This document shows positions 8,608 to 16,932 of a stretch of 33,488 bases of DNA, piece after piece. Under the pieces are notes generated by a model. It ran no database searches and had not been told where the DNA came from. It worked only from the letters and a program-made list of their open reading frames with translations. Numbering within the stretch: the stretch's first letter is position 1; each line of letters starts with the position of its first letter. The position numbers were made by a program, and so were the translations under genes. Source of the stretch: Nitriliruptoraceae bacterium (GTDB lineage: Bacteria; Actinomycetota; Nitriliruptoria; Nitriliruptorales; Nitriliruptoraceae); contig PWLR01000081.1 in assembly GCA_003558435.1 (NCBI GenBank), positions 1 to 33,488 on the forward strand. Direction: 5' to 3'.

Positions 8608-8681
8608 GCCGACCCGGTTGTCGCTGTGCGCGTCCCCCGGACCGCGCCCCCGGGCCGCGCGGCTGCCCCTGGTCGGGTGGT

Positions 8682-8720
8682 GTGGGCGGTGTCGCCGGAC
8701 CACCGGCGGAGCTGTCCACG
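8682..8720. repeat. Dispersed palindromic repeat, copy E
   Basis: Arms GTGGGCGGTGTCGCCGG and CCGGCGGAGCTGTCCACG. It lies between the photolyase and LmbE-family genes. A small GC hairpin (arms CCGCGC 8642-8647, GCGCGG 8657-8662) just before it may end photolyase transcription. Confidence 0.7.
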
Positions 8721-8805
8721 GCCGGGCCGCGCTGCGGGACGTGCGAGTAGGTTGCCGGTGGGCGGGTGAGCGGCCTCGTCCGTGGCCCGGGTGGAGGCTG
8801 ATCGG

Positions 8806-9522
8806 ATGACGGAGAAGCTCGAGTCGATGCCGGAGGGGTGGGGGCGCGCCCTGGCCGTCGTCGCGCATCCCGACGACATGGAATACGGCGCCGCCAGCGC
8901 CGTCGCGAAATGGACCTCGCAGGGCAAGGACGTGCGCTACCTGATGGTCACCCGTGGCGAAGCCGGGTTCGCCGACCGGCCGCCCGAGGAGGTCGCCCCG
9001 CTGCGTGCCGCCGAGCAGCGGGCCAGCTGCCACGCGGTCGGTGTCAGCGAGCTCGAGTTCCTGAACGAACCCGACGGGTTGCTGGTGGCGAACCTGACGC
9101 TGCGTCGTCAGCTGGCCAGTGCCATACGTCGTCACCGACCGGATGTGCTGCTGTCGATCAACTACCGCGAGTCGTTCGGCGGCCTCAGCTGGAACCACGC
9201 CGATCACCGGGCCGTGGGCATCGCCCTGCTCGACGCGGCCCGTGACGCGGCGAACCCGTGGGTCTTCCCGGAACTCGGCCCACCGGCGGACCCGGTCGAG
9301 TTCGTCGCGTTCGCCGGATCGCCCGAGCCGACCCATGCCGTCGACGTGACCGGCCATCTCGACGCCGGCGTCCGCTCGCTGCGGGCCCATGCCAGCTACC
9401 TCGCCGTGCTGGGGGACGAGGACGGTGAGGACACCGTGGCGTTCCTTCGCCGCAGTGCCCTGACCGCGGGCCGGGCCTTCGGTGTCGAGCACGCCGTGAG
9501 TTTCGAGCTCCGGACCCCGTAG
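8806..9522 (+). CDS. PIG-L / LmbE family deacetylase
   Basis: Zinc-dependent N-deacetylase family acting on N-acetylglucosamine-type conjugates; it includes mycothiol and bacillithiol deacetylases. 238 residues, no signal peptide. The metal-binding motif HPDDMEYG lies near 18-25 and the second histidine site HADHRAVGIA near 132. ATG at 8806 is chosen because GGAGG (8793-8797) lies eight bases upstream; the frame also allows GTG at 8782. It is shorter than typical MshB or Mca and the surrounding motifs differ, so I leave the substrate open. Downstream is an SDR gene separated by about 120 bp and a hairpin. Confidence 0.88.
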   Translation: MTEKLESMPEGWGRALAVVAHPDDMEYGAASAVAKWTSQGKDVRYLMVTRGEAGFADRPPEEVAPLRAAEQRASCHAVGVSELEFLNEPDGLLVANLTLRRQLASAIRRHRPDVLLSINYRESFGGLSWNHADHRAVGIALLDAARDAANPWVFPELGPPADPVEFVAFAGSPEPTHAVDVTGHLDAGVRSLRAHASYLAVLGDEDGEDTVAFLRRSALTAGRAFGVEHAVSFELRTP

Positions 9523-9551
9523 GAGCCGCCCGCCCCGCCGATGGTGTAGGC

Positions 9552-9579
9552 CAGAACCCGTGGTGAGCCGGGGTTTCTG
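9552..9579 (+). terminator. Probable terminator after the LmbE-family gene
   Basis: Interrupted stem AGAACCCG / CGGGGTTTCT around an 8-base loop, ending in a short T-rich tail, about 30 bases after the stop codon. Confidence 0.45.
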
Positions 9580-9640
9580 CCCGGCCGGCGCGCAGTAGCC
9601 TCGCCGGACCGACACCCTCGAGCCGACCGCGGAGGCACTC

Positions 9641-10405
9641 GTGCGACTCACCGACCGTCACGTTGCGTTGATCACCGGAGGGGCCTCCGGCTTGGGAGCA
9701 GCGACCGCTCGGGCACTGCATGCCGCAGGAGCGAGGGTGGTGCTGGTCGATCTTCCCGCCGCGGACGGCGGTGCGCTGGTCGAGGAACTGGGACAGCGGG
9801 CGAGCTTCGTCCCGGCCGACGTTACCGATCCCGACGGGATCGCCGAAGCGGTCGCGCAGGCCGGGGAGCTGGGGGAGCTCAGGGTCGCGGTGAACTGCGC
9901 CGGTGTCGGGTGGGCCGCACGGGTGCTCGGCCGTGACGGCCCGCACGACCTCGACCTGTTCCGCACGGTCGTGGGCGTCAACCTGATCGGGTCGTTCAAC
10001 GTCCTGCGGCTAGCGGCGGCCGCGATGGCGGAGCTGGAGCCCGTCGACGGGGACCGTGGCATCATCATCAACACCGCGTCGATCGCCGCCTACGACGGCC
10101 AGGTCGGCCAGATCGCCTACAGCGCATCGAAGGGTGGCATCGTCGGGATGACCCTGCCGGCGGCCCGTGATCTCGCCCGCCACCAGATCCGGGTGCTGAC
10201 CATCGCGCCGGGGACCTTCGACACCCCGATGCTGGCCGGGCTGCCCGACGAGGCCCGCGAGGCCCTGGCCGCCGACATCCCGCATCCGCAACGACTGGGC
10301 GACCCGGCCGAATACGGGCTGCTCGCGCGGCAGCTGGTCGAGAACCCCTACCTCAACGGCGAGGTGATCCGTTTGGACGGCTCGCTGCGCATGAAGCCTC
10401 GCTGA
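9641..10405 (+). CDS. SDR family, type-2 3-hydroxyacyl-CoA dehydrogenase-like
   Basis: NAD-dependent short-chain dehydrogenase most like the HSD17B10 / type-2 3-hydroxyacyl-CoA dehydrogenase group, which oxidises 3-hydroxyacyl-CoA in beta-oxidation and branched amino-acid breakdown. 254 residues, cytoplasmic. Cofactor motif TGGASGLG near 12-19, NCAGVG near 86, catalytic Ser in [14 protein letters not shown], and YSASK as the Tyr-Lys pair. The C-terminal stretch [15 protein letters not shown] followed by [11 protein letters not shown] is typical of this subgroup. GTG at 9641 has GGAGG at 9631-9635. It is followed 95 bp downstream by a WS/DGAT acyltransferase on the same strand, consistent with fatty-acid turnover. 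Confidence 0.85.
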   Translation: MRLTDRHVALITGGASGLGAATARALHAAGARVVLVDLPAADGGALVEELGQRASFVPADVTDPDGIAEAVAQAGELGELRVAVNCAGVGWAARVLGRDGPHDLDLFRTVVGVNLIGSFNVLRLAAAAMAELEPVDGDRGIIINTASIAAYDGQVGQIAYSASKGGIVGMTLPAARDLARHQIRVLTIAPGTFDTPMLAGLPDEAREALAADIPHPQRLGDPAEYGLLARQLVENPYLNGEVIRLDGSLRMKPR

Positions 10406-10500
10406 CGCGGCGAGCCCGGCGCAGCGACCCTGCGGCCACTTCGATGTCGCTGCCACCGATCCGACCATGGTGGGTAGGCTCACCTCGGAGAGAGGTACCG

Positions 10501-12066
10501 ATGGTGGCGGACGAGAACGTTTCGAACGAGGCGGAGGCCTCGTCGCAGGACCGGCGGGGCCACGGGGACCGCCTGTCGTCGTTGGATGCGGCGTTCCTCG
10601 AGATGGAGTCGCCGACCCGCATCATGCACGTGGGTGGCCTGTTCATCTTCGATCCGGCCGAAGGTGGTCGGCGCATGGGCTTCCCCAACTTCCTCGAGCT
10701 GGTGCGATCGCGTCTGCACCTGATCCCGCGCTACCGCCAGAAGGTGGTCACCCCGCCCTTCCAGCTGGGTTCGCCCGTGTGGGTGGACGATCCCGATTTC
10801 GACCTGTCGTACCACGTGCGCCACGCCGCGTTGCCGGCACCGGGGACCACCGCGCAGCTCAACGAGTACGCGGCCCGCATCTTCTCCCGCCAGCTGGACC
10901 GCGACCGGCCGTTGTGGGAGCTGTACGTCATCGAAGGGCTGGAGCACGGACGGGTGGCGCTGCTCGGCAAGACCCACCACGCCATGGTCGACGGCCTGTC
11001 GGGCATCGACATCGCGACCGTGATGCTGGACGTCGCCCCGGACCAGAGCGACACGTTGCCGGCGCCCGAGCCGTGGGCGGCACAGCGCACGCCGTCGTCG
11101 ACCGACCTCGCCTTCGACGCGGTCAAGCAGCTCGCGACCAGCCCCGCCCACCTCGTGGAGTCGGTGGGCCGCCTGGCCAAGGCACCCCAGTCGGCGGCCA
11201 AGCGGGCCCTGCAGGTGGGGCTCGGCGTGGGCCGCGTCGCCCGGTCGAACCTGGCCAGGCCCGCCCCCCGGTCGCTGTTGAACCAGCCCCCGGGGCGGTC
11301 CCGGCGGTTCGCGATCCAGCGCGTCGCCCTCGAGGACGTCAAGGCGGTCAAGAACGCGTTCGACACCACCGTCAACGACGTGATCCTGGCGACCATCGCC
11401 GATGCGACGGGCCGCTATCTCCGTACGCGCGGGGCCCGCACCGACGGCGTGTGGCTGCGGGCGATGGTCCCGGTGAGCACGCGGGCGGCCTCCGATGCCC
11501 ACCACCTCGGCAACCGGGTGGTGTCGGTGTTCGTCGACCTGCCGATGGCGGAGATGGACGCCGTCGAGCGGCTGCGGATCTGTCACGACGCGATGGCGGA
11601 GGTCAAGTCCTCGCATGCCGCGGTGGGTGCCGGATGGCTGATCGGGCTCGGCGAGTTCGCGCCACCGACCCTGCACGCGATGGCCTCGCGGGTCGCGGTC
11701 AACTCCCGGGTCTACAACTTCCTGGTCACCAACGTCCCCGGCCCGCAGCTACCGATCTACTGCATGGGCGCGCGGCTGCTGGGTGCGTTCCCGTTCACGC
11801 CGTTGGCGGCCAACCACAGTTACGGCGTGGGTGTCACCTCGATGGATGGTTGGCTGAACTACGGGTTCGTCGCCGACTACGACGCGATGCCGGACCTCGA
11901 GGTGGTGCCGGACATGGTGGTCGCCGCCATGGCGGAGCTCACGGCCAGCGCCGAGGCGCTCGTCGACCGGGGCAGGCGACGACCTCGCCCGCGTGCGGTG
12001 CCGGCCGATGTGGCCGCGTCCGATCAGAAGGCCTCCCGACATGGAGGCGGCGCGTCGGAGGGGTGA
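10501..12066 (+). CDS. WS/DGAT wax ester synthase / diacylglycerol acyltransferase
   Basis: Bifunctional acyltransferase that joins acyl-CoA to diacylglycerol or a fatty alcohol, giving triacylglycerol or wax ester; associated with membranes and lipid bodies. 521 residues. The N-terminus shows LSSLDAAFLEMESPTRIMHVG. The catalytic HHxxxDG motif is HHAMVDG (159-165). The C-terminal DUF1298 part includes DTTVNDVILATIADA, VPVSTRAASD and a VTNVPGPQLPIYCMGA segment. ATG at 10501 follows GGAGAGAGG. The frame opens at 10444 but upstream residues do not match the family. The gene is convergent with the membrane-anchored protein gene that ends at 12145. Confidence 0.93.
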   Translation: MVADENVSNEAEASSQDRRGHGDRLSSLDAAFLEMESPTRIMHVGGLFIFDPAEGGRRMGFPNFLELVRSRLHLIPRYRQKVVTPPFQLGSPVWVDDPDFDLSYHVRHAALPAPGTTAQLNEYAARIFSRQLDRDRPLWELYVIEGLEHGRVALLGKTHHAMVDGLSGIDIATVMLDVAPDQSDTLPAPEPWAAQRTPSSTDLAFDAVKQLATSPAHLVESVGRLAKAPQSAAKRALQVGLGVGRVARSNLARPAPRSLLNQPPGRSRRFAIQRVALEDVKAVKNAFDTTVNDVILATIADATGRYLRTRGARTDGVWLRAMVPVSTRAASDAHHLGNRVVSVFVDLPMAEMDAVERLRICHDAMAEVKSSHAAVGAGWLIGLGEFAPPTLHAMASRVAVNSRVYNFLVTNVPGPQLPIYCMGARLLGAFPFTPLAANHSYGVGVTSMDGWLNYGFVADYDAMPDLEVVPDMVVAAMAELTASAEALVDRGRRRPRPRAVPADVAASDQKASRHGGGASEG

Positions 12067-12144
12067 GCGTTCCGCTCCGCCGCGCGACCAGCGAGCGTCC
12101 GCCCTTGGTTGCCGCGGTGTCCGTGGCGGCTGCGGCGGCCCGGG

Positions 12145-13077
12145 TCAGCTCGGTGGTGGCGTCGACGTGCGGAACCCCTCCAGTTCGCTGAGCAGCCCGA
12201 GCACCCGACCCTCGGCGGCCTCGGCATCCGAGACCGTGGCCTGCAGGCTCTGCTCCAGGCTGGGCACGAGCTCCTCGACGAGCGGATCGACGTCCGCGAA
12301 CCGCTGCTCCAGCACCGCGTTGTAGGCGTCGAGGTCGCCGTCCTCGAGGTGGGTGATCGCGGTCTCCGACAGCTCGATGAGTGTGGTGACGACCTCGAGG
12401 TGCGCCTCGGCGTGGGCGACCAGCGGGGTGTGGTCGGTGGCAGTCGTGGCGGCTGCCTCGTAGGCACGCAACAGCTCGAGGTCCGTGGTCCAACCGTCGG
12501 CGAGCACGTCCGGATCGTCGTCGTCCGGCCCGCGCACCTCGGCGCTCGCGAAGCGGGCCGCGGCCCCGTGGAGCTCGAGCGCTGCGCTTCCGTGCGCGGC
12601 GGCCGGGTCGGCTGCGGCGCGCAGGTGGGTGGCCACGTCGAGCGCCTGGTCGTGCAGCGCCTCGAGCCCTTCCGGTGGCGGTTCGGTGTGATCGGACGGC
12701 GACGCGGGGGTCTCGGCCGCGAGGGCTTCGAGTTCGGTGGCCGTCGCCTCGAGGCGGTCAGCCACCTCGGTGATCTGCTCGAGCACCCGATCGGCGTCGC
12801 GGTCGCTGCCGATGACCGCCTCGGCGAGCAGCAGCCGGAGCAGGCCGGCGTCGTCGCGCGCCGAGAAGGCTGGAGCAGCCAGGGTGAGACGAGCCTCACG
12901 TGCCTGGGCGACGCGTTCCGCGTCGGTCGTGTCCGGATCGTCGGCCGCGTCCGTCGGGGTTCCCTCACCGGAGTCCGAAGGGTTGCCGTTGGGCAGTGCG
13001 ACCGCGGCGAGGCCGATGGCCAGCATCGCGACACCGACCGCGAGCACGATCAGACGAGAACGGGATGAGGACAGCAT
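12145..13077 (-). CDS. Membrane-anchored extracytoplasmic protein of unknown function
   Basis: Not recognised as a known family. 310 residues: a short basic start, one hydrophobic segment LIVLAVGVAMLAIGLAAVAL (about 10-29), an acidic Asp/Thr/Pro linker (about 30-55), then a mostly helical, Ala/Leu/Glu-rich body with charged periodicity suggesting helical bundles or coiled coil. There is no lipobox cysteine, so the N-terminus is an uncleaved anchor or a signal peptide. ATG at 13077 is preceded by AAGG at a usable distance; the frame is open much further upstream (to 13635) but overlaps the divergent dut gene there. It is divergent from dut and convergent with the acyltransferase gene. Confidence 0.7.
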   Translation of the reverse strand: MLSSSRSRLIVLAVGVAMLAIGLAAVALPNGNPSDSGEGTPTDAADDPDTTDAERVAQAREARLTLAAPAFSARDDAGLLRLLLAEAVIGSDRDADRVLEQITEVADRLEATATELEALAAETPASPSDHTEPPPEGLEALHDQALDVATHLRAAADPAAAHGSAALELHGAAARFASAEVRGPDDDDPDVLADGWTTDLELLRAYEAAATTATDHTPLVAHAEAHLEVVTTLIELSETAITHLEDGDLDAYNAVLEQRFADVDPLVEELVPSLEQSLQATVSDAEAAEGRVLGLLSELEGFRTSTPPPS

Positions 13078-13430
13078 GGCGCAACCTTGCGGGTCGAGGT
13101 GGGGGTCGGGCGCGGAGGTCCTGAGTGGCGGGCCCTGACCCGGGGTCGCTCTTGGCGGCGGCGACCCGGGGTCCGGGCGGGTGGCGGGTGCCCGCTGCGA
13201 GGGCCCGAGGTCCAGTCTCGTTCCATACCCGGGTGCGCATCGGCGCCGACCGATCGCCGCACGTCGGCGATGCGGTGATGAGCGGTTGTGGTGCCCCGGC
13301 AGCGCTCGACGGCGCGACGGTAGGGTGAGGAGGCGCCAGACGCTGGGGCCGGATGGCCCGGATGGCCGGAGAAGTTGGTCAGGTGTTCGCTCCGGCGGGG
13401 TGTCGTGAAGCCTTCGATCGAGGAGTTCCG
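13078..13430. other. Intergenic region between divergent genes
   Basis: This 353-bp stretch separates the membrane-anchored protein gene (minus) from dut (plus). Reading frames on both strands are low-complexity Arg/Pro/Gly translations with no family resemblance. It presumably holds both promoters; I could not assign convincing -35/-10 boxes. Confidence 0.5.
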
Positions 13431-13874
13431 GTGGACGTCGAACTGCAGGTCCAACGCCTGGACCCGCGCGCGAGCCTTCCGTCCTACGCGCATCCCGGTG
13501 ATGCCGGCCTCGATCTCGCCGCCTTGGATCCGGTCCGCCTGGGCCCGGGCGATCGGGTGGCGGTGCCCACCGGTCTGGCGATCGCGGTCCCCGAGGGATG
13601 GGTCGGGCTCGTACACCCCCGCTCCGGTCTCGCACGTCGGCATGGCCTCACGGTCGCGAACGCACCGGGGACCATCGATGCGGGCTACCGCGGCGAGGTG
13701 CAAGTGCTTCTGATCAACCTCGGCGAGGACGTCGTGGAGGTCGCCGCCGGGGACCGCATCGCCCAGTTGCTCCTGCAGCAGGGCGGTCACGCACGCATCA
13801 TCGAGGCCGAGGATCTGGATCAGACCGTCCGGGGCGTCGGCGGCTTCGGCTCGACGGGCAGCGCGGCGCGCTGA
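13431..13874 (+). CDS. dut: dUTP diphosphatase (dUTPase)
   Basis: Hydrolyses dUTP to dUMP and pyrophosphate, keeping uracil out of DNA and supplying dUMP for thymidylate synthesis. 147 residues, a normal trimeric dUTPase length. All five motifs are present: I HPGDAGLDLAA, II HPRSGLARRHG, III GTIDAGYRGEV, IV GDRIAQLLLQ, V RGVGGFGSTG with the C-terminal arm. GTG at 13431 is chosen because AGGAG lies five bases upstream and the protein then begins like the family (VDVELQVQRL); the frame is open back to 13353. It is immediately upstream of tRNA-Gly. Confidence 0.95.
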   Translation: MDVELQVQRLDPRASLPSYAHPGDAGLDLAALDPVRLGPGDRVAVPTGLAIAVPEGWVGLVHPRSGLARRHGLTVANAPGTIDAGYRGEVQVLLINLGEDVVEVAAGDRIAQLLLQQGGHARIIEAEDLDQTVRGVGGFGSTGSAAR

Positions 13875-13905
13875 GCCGTCGAGCCGCACGTCGCCGGTCC
13901 CTGGT

Positions 13906-13934
13906 TTGCCGACCCCCCACCCCTGGGTTACCTT
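13906..13934 (+). promoter_or_regulatory. Promoter of tRNA-Gly
   Basis: -35 TTGCCG (13906-13911), a 17-base spacer, and -10 TACCTT (13929-13934), placing transcription start about four bases before the tRNA 5' end at 13945. Confidence 0.6.
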
Positions 13935-13944
13935 TCGGCCGCAC

Positions 13945-14021
13945 GCGGATGTAGCTCAGTTGGCTAGAGCGCCACCTTGCCAAGGTGGAGGTCGCGAGTT
14001 CGAATCTCGTCATCCGCTCCA
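13945..14021 (+). tRNA. tRNA-Gly(GCC)
   Basis: Acceptor stem GCGGATG (13945-13951) pairs with CATCCGC (14011-14017). The D-arm has AGCTCAGTTGG. The anticodon loop TTGCCAA, in a CCACC/GGTGG stem, gives anticodon GCC at 13979-13981. The T-loop is GTTCGAATC. Discriminator T is followed by an encoded CCA at 14019-14021. An integrase remnant lies immediately downstream on the opposite strand, so this tRNA was probably an integration site. Confidence 0.97.
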
Positions 14022-14025
14022 CGGG

Positions 14026-14045
14026 AACCCCGCTTCGGCGGGGTT
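14026..14045 (+). terminator. Rho-independent terminator of tRNA-Gly
   Basis: AACCCCGC-TTCG-GCGGGGTT, a perfect stem with a stable UUCG tetraloop followed by TTTCTG, four bases after the tRNA. Confidence 0.85.
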
Positions 14046-14071
14046 TCTGCGTTCACTGAGTCACCGTTGAG

Positions 14072-14266
14072 TCACGGACGTTCGTCTCGGCGTCCGCGAC
14101 CGGTCGCGCCGTCGTCCAGGATCAGGTCCTCGAAGCGCCGAGCCGCGGCCGTGCCCATGCCGGGGAGCAGGTGCTGGTAGGTGTCCTGTGTGAAGGCCGT
14201 GGAGTGGTGGCCCAATCGCTCCTGGACGACTCTTGGCGGCTCGCCCGAGGCCAGCAGGATGCTCGC
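14072..14266 (-). pseudogene. Tyrosine integrase, C-terminal remnant
   Basis: The last 64 codons of a phage-type tyrosine recombinase, reading ASILLASGEPPRVVQERLGH, then HSTAFTQDTYQHLLPGM and a short tail to TGA at 14072. The LGHHS motif and the probable catalytic tyrosine (QDTYQH) are present. The upstream HxLRHTHA block, the core-binding domain and any start codon are absent, because resemblance stops abruptly at about 14266. The stop codon lies only 51 bases beyond the tRNA-Gly 3' end and on the opposite strand, the usual arrangement for an element integrated into a tRNA 3' end. It is therefore a scar of an excised or deleted element. Confidence 0.85.
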
Positions 14267-14934
14267 GGGGGGAGCCCAAGCTGAACCAGGTGGGCTCGTC
14301 TCCTGGCATCCTCGGCCGGACCACCGAGGTCGAGTTCCAACGCGCGGTCGGGCGACAGAGGGTCCCGTTGGGGACCTTCACCACCCGTCTGGGACCCCGC
14401 GGCCTGTCGGTACCCGGCGGGGCCGACCTCGGACCGCGAGGGCCGGGCCTCGAAGCAGGTGTCGTGGATCTGGGTCCGGAGCCGTTCGAGCCGGACCGGC
14501 TCGCTGAGGGCACCGTGGCCACCGTGCAGATGATCTGGCACGACGATGTGCTCGACCTCGCCGCCGACGCGGTCACCGACGCACACGAGCGCCTGACCCT
14601 GCTGTGGATGGGGTTCCGCATCCCCGGTGGCGAGCACCCGATGGACCCCTCGTGGGAGCTCGGCTACAGCGCCTCCGGACAGATCCCCACCTTCGTCCAA
14701 GAACAGCGTCGGGGCCGTTTCGGTGGTGGCGGCGACTTCCGGAGCTGGGACGCCGACACCTGGGGCGCCCAGCACGCGCTCGACGAGCTACGACGCGCCA
14801 CGGCGAACCTGGCCGCCATCGGCTGGCCCGACCAGCGCACCGCACCCCACGGCGCGCTCACGGATCTGACCGCAACCGCCCGACAGCTCGCCACCGACGA
14901 GATCCACCTGCTCGAACTCGAACTCGACCGCTGA
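14233..14934 (+). CDS. Hypothetical protein, probably 5'-truncated
   Basis: I do not recognise this protein. The frame begins at TTG 14233, inside the integrase remnant on the other strand, so the first dozen residues are unlikely to be native. Plausible protein begins near GEPKLNQVGS (about 14269). The body is polar, with WHDDVLDLAADAVTDAHERL, TLLWMGFRIPGGEHPMDPSW and a helical C-terminus ending LATDEIHLLELELDR. No signal peptide, membrane segment or nucleotide-binding motif is visible. The N-terminus seems cut at the junction with the integrase remnant, and no convincing ribosome-binding site was seen. Expression is doubtful. Confidence 0.5.
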   Translation: MAARPRPAGCSRGEPKLNQVGSSPGILGRTTEVEFQRAVGRQRVPLGTFTTRLGPRGLSVPGGADLGPRGPGLEAGVVDLGPEPFEPDRLAEGTVATVQMIWHDDVLDLAADAVTDAHERLTLLWMGFRIPGGEHPMDPSWELGYSASGQIPTFVQEQRRGRFGGGGDFRSWDADTWGAQHALDELRRATANLAAIGWPDQRTAPHGALTDLTATARQLATDEIHLLELELDR

Positions 14935-15013
14935 ACGGAACCCCACGCCACGCACATGTACGACACAACTCATCGCCGCGGTTACAGCTCGGTCGCACCC
15001 CGCATCAACCTTG

Positions 15014-15037
15014 GTCGTTGGCGGGCCCACCAACGAC
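15014..15037. repeat. 24-bp near-perfect palindrome
   Basis: GTCGTTGGCGGG followed directly by CCCACCAACGAC, 11 of 12 pairs matching and no spacer. It lies in the gap (14935-15225) between two convergent genes, so it could act as a bidirectional terminator; there is no T-run, so an operator or other protein site is possible. Nothing else is recognisable in that gap. Confidence 0.5.
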
Positions 15038-15225
15038 AGTCGCTGATGGCGGTCCTCGCGGCGCATGTCGGGGGTAGCCGCCAACGCGGTCCGGCGGGGG
15101 CAGGTTCAACGGGTCAGGGCAACGCCTCGTCCACAGTGACTGCGGTCACGACGTCGAGGAGATTCCGGGGCCTGCGGCGGCGGCCGACGACAGTCATAGC
15201 CCGTCCGCAGTCACGTTGGCAGCAC

Positions 15226-16179
15226 TCAGGCGGGTTCGACGACGACCTTGCCGAGAGCGTGCCCCCCACCGACGTGTGCCAGTGCCTGGGGGACGTCATC
15301 GAGGCCCAACGTGCGGTCGATGCGGATCTGAACGTCGCCGGCGACGCACCGCTCGGTGAGGGGCTCGAAGTGTGCCGGGCCCTGCTTCACCGCGAGCACC
15401 CCCAGGCTGCGCTCTGTGAGCCGGCCGAGCAGGGCCCCGATCGTCACGACCCGCAGCAAGGTCGGCACCGACCCGCCAACGCAGCGGTATCGACCGCCGC
15501 GGGCCAGCGCACGTCGATAGGCGAAGACGGATCGGTGGGCGACGAGGTCGAGCACGTGATCGAACGGTCCGAGGCGGGTGAAGTCCGTGCTGCGGTAGTC
15601 GACCACCTCGTCGGCGCCCAGCGACCGCATGAACGCGAGCTTGCTCGCGTTGTCGACGCCGGTCACGTGTGCGCATGCGCGCTTGGCGAGCTGGATCGCG
15701 AACGATCCGCTGCCGCCGCCTGCCCCGTTGATGAGCATCCGATGGCCTTTCCCCACCTCGGCGGTTCCCTGCAGGGCGATCGCCGCTGCCTGAGGAAGCG
15801 TCGAGGTCTCAGCGAAGGTCAACGCCTCGGGCTTGTGTGCGAGGACCGACTCGGGTGCCACGGCGTACTCGGCGAAGCCGCCCATCAGGCCGAGGTTGTC
15901 GCCGTAGACCTCATCGCCGACCCCGAACCGGGTGACGCCCGGGCCGACGGCGTGCACGCGCCCCGCGATGTCTGAGCCGAGGATCCGACGCGCAGGCTTG
16001 CGCAAGCCCCCGATCCGCGCGTAAAGCGGAACGCCCCGCAGGCACTCCCAGTCCGAGAGGTTGATCGAGGTCGCAACGACCTCGACGAGCACCTGCCCGG
16101 GGCCCGGCGTCGGCATCCGGACCTGCTCGACCCGAAGCACGTCAGGCGGCCCGTACCGGTCGTAGACCACTGCTCTCAT
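15226..16179 (-). CDS. Zinc-less MDR oxidoreductase (quinone-reductase type), paralogue 1
   Basis: NADPH-dependent medium-chain dehydrogenase/reductase of the quinone oxidoreductase / enone reductase type, 317 residues, cytoplasmic. The N-terminal GroES-like domain starts MRAVVYDRYGPPDVLRVEQV. The Rossmann glycine motif is INGAGGGSGSFAIQLAK near 143. Neither catalytic nor structural zinc cysteines are present. ATG at 16179 is chosen because GGAGCGGAG precedes it and the family begins there; the frame is open to 16218. It lies 43 bp downstream of a TetR gene on the same strand, so the two are probably one transcript. A paralogue (17003) is transcribed in the opposite direction from the same control region. 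Confidence 0.88.
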   Translation of the reverse strand: MRAVVYDRYGPPDVLRVEQVRMPTPGPGQVLVEVVATSINLSDWECLRGVPLYARIGGLRKPARRILGSDIAGRVHAVGPGVTRFGVGDEVYGDNLGLMGGFAEYAVAPESVLAHKPEALTFAETSTLPQAAAIALQGTAEVGKGHRMLINGAGGGSGSFAIQLAKRACAHVTGVDNASKLAFMRSLGADEVVDYRSTDFTRLGPFDHVLDLVAHRSVFAYRRALARGGRYRCVGGSVPTLLRVVTIGALLGRLTERSLGVLAVKQGPAHFEPLTERCVAGDVQIRIDRTLGLDDVPQALAHVGGGHALGKVVVEPA

Positions 16180-16222
16180 CCGCTCCGCTCCCATCGCAAG
16201 GGCAAGCCTCAAGGGCAAGGCA

Positions 16223-16894
16223 TCAGCCGGTGTTCCGGAGACGCTCGAGGCCGTCGAGGATGAGGTCGAGACCGAACTCGAACTCGTCGGTGTAGTCGTA
16301 GCCGGCTGCGAGGGAGGCTGCGGCTGCCTCGTTGAGGCGCGGATACTCCGCGGCTGACACCTGCGGAAGGACGATCTCCGCCATCTCGGCGAGTTCCTCG
16401 GGTGTGCCGAACGGCAGCCCCGCTTCCTGGATCGCGAACCCGTAGATGTAGCTGTCCAGGAGCCAGAAGGCGTGGGTGGCGTCCTCGATCGAGAAGCCCG
16501 CCTCCCGCAGGCGGTCCAGCACCGCCTCGGCGTGGCGCAGACTCGCCGGCCCGTGCGTTGTCCGTAGCTCCATCAGCCCGGTGGCCCAGGGGTGTCGCGC
16601 GAGGGCCTCGCGCACCGAGGCCGCGCGCTGGCTCATCGTCTTCCGCCAGCCCACATCGACGACGGGCAGGTCGATCTCGCTGAACACGACATCGATCATC
16701 CCGTCGAGGAGGTCGTCCTTGTTCGCCACGTGGTTGTAGAGCGACATCGCCTCGACTCCGAGTCGCTGGCCGAGCTTGCGCATGCTGAGCGCCTCGAGGC
16801 CGGCGTCGTCGGCGAGGGCGACGGCAGCCCGCACCACGCGCTCCCGGTTCAGCGGGGTGCGCGGTGCCGAGCTGGGTTCGGAGTGCGTCCCCAC
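16223..16894 (-). CDS. TetR/AcrR family transcriptional regulator
   Basis: 223-residue DNA-binding repressor. The N-terminal TetR helix-turn-helix reads RVVRAAVALADDAGLEALSM, then RKLGQRLGVEAMSLYNHVANK, followed by KDDLLDGMIDVVFSEI. The all-helical C-terminal ligand domain resembles the TetR_C type (HPWATGLMELRTTHGPASLR, HAFWLLDSYIYGFAIQE). Start is GTG at 16894 with GGAAG a few bases upstream. It heads a transcript with an MDR oxidoreductase and diverges from a second one across 108 bp that contain a strong inverted repeat. It probably represses both in response to a hydrophobic ligand such as a quinone or enal; the ligand is inferred only. Confidence 0.92.
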   Translation of the reverse strand: MGTHSEPSSAPRTPLNRERVVRAAVALADDAGLEALSMRKLGQRLGVEAMSLYNHVANKDDLLDGMIDVVFSEIDLPVVDVGWRKTMSQRAASVREALARHPWATGLMELRTTHGPASLRHAEAVLDRLREAGFSIEDATHAFWLLDSYIYGFAIQEAGLPFGTPEELAEMAEIVLPQVSAAEYPRLNEAAAASLAAGYDYTDEFEFGLDLILDGLERLRNTG

Positions 16895-16932
16895 TGGCTT
16901 CCTTTCGGTCGCGCTTGACGAGAGCTGACGGC

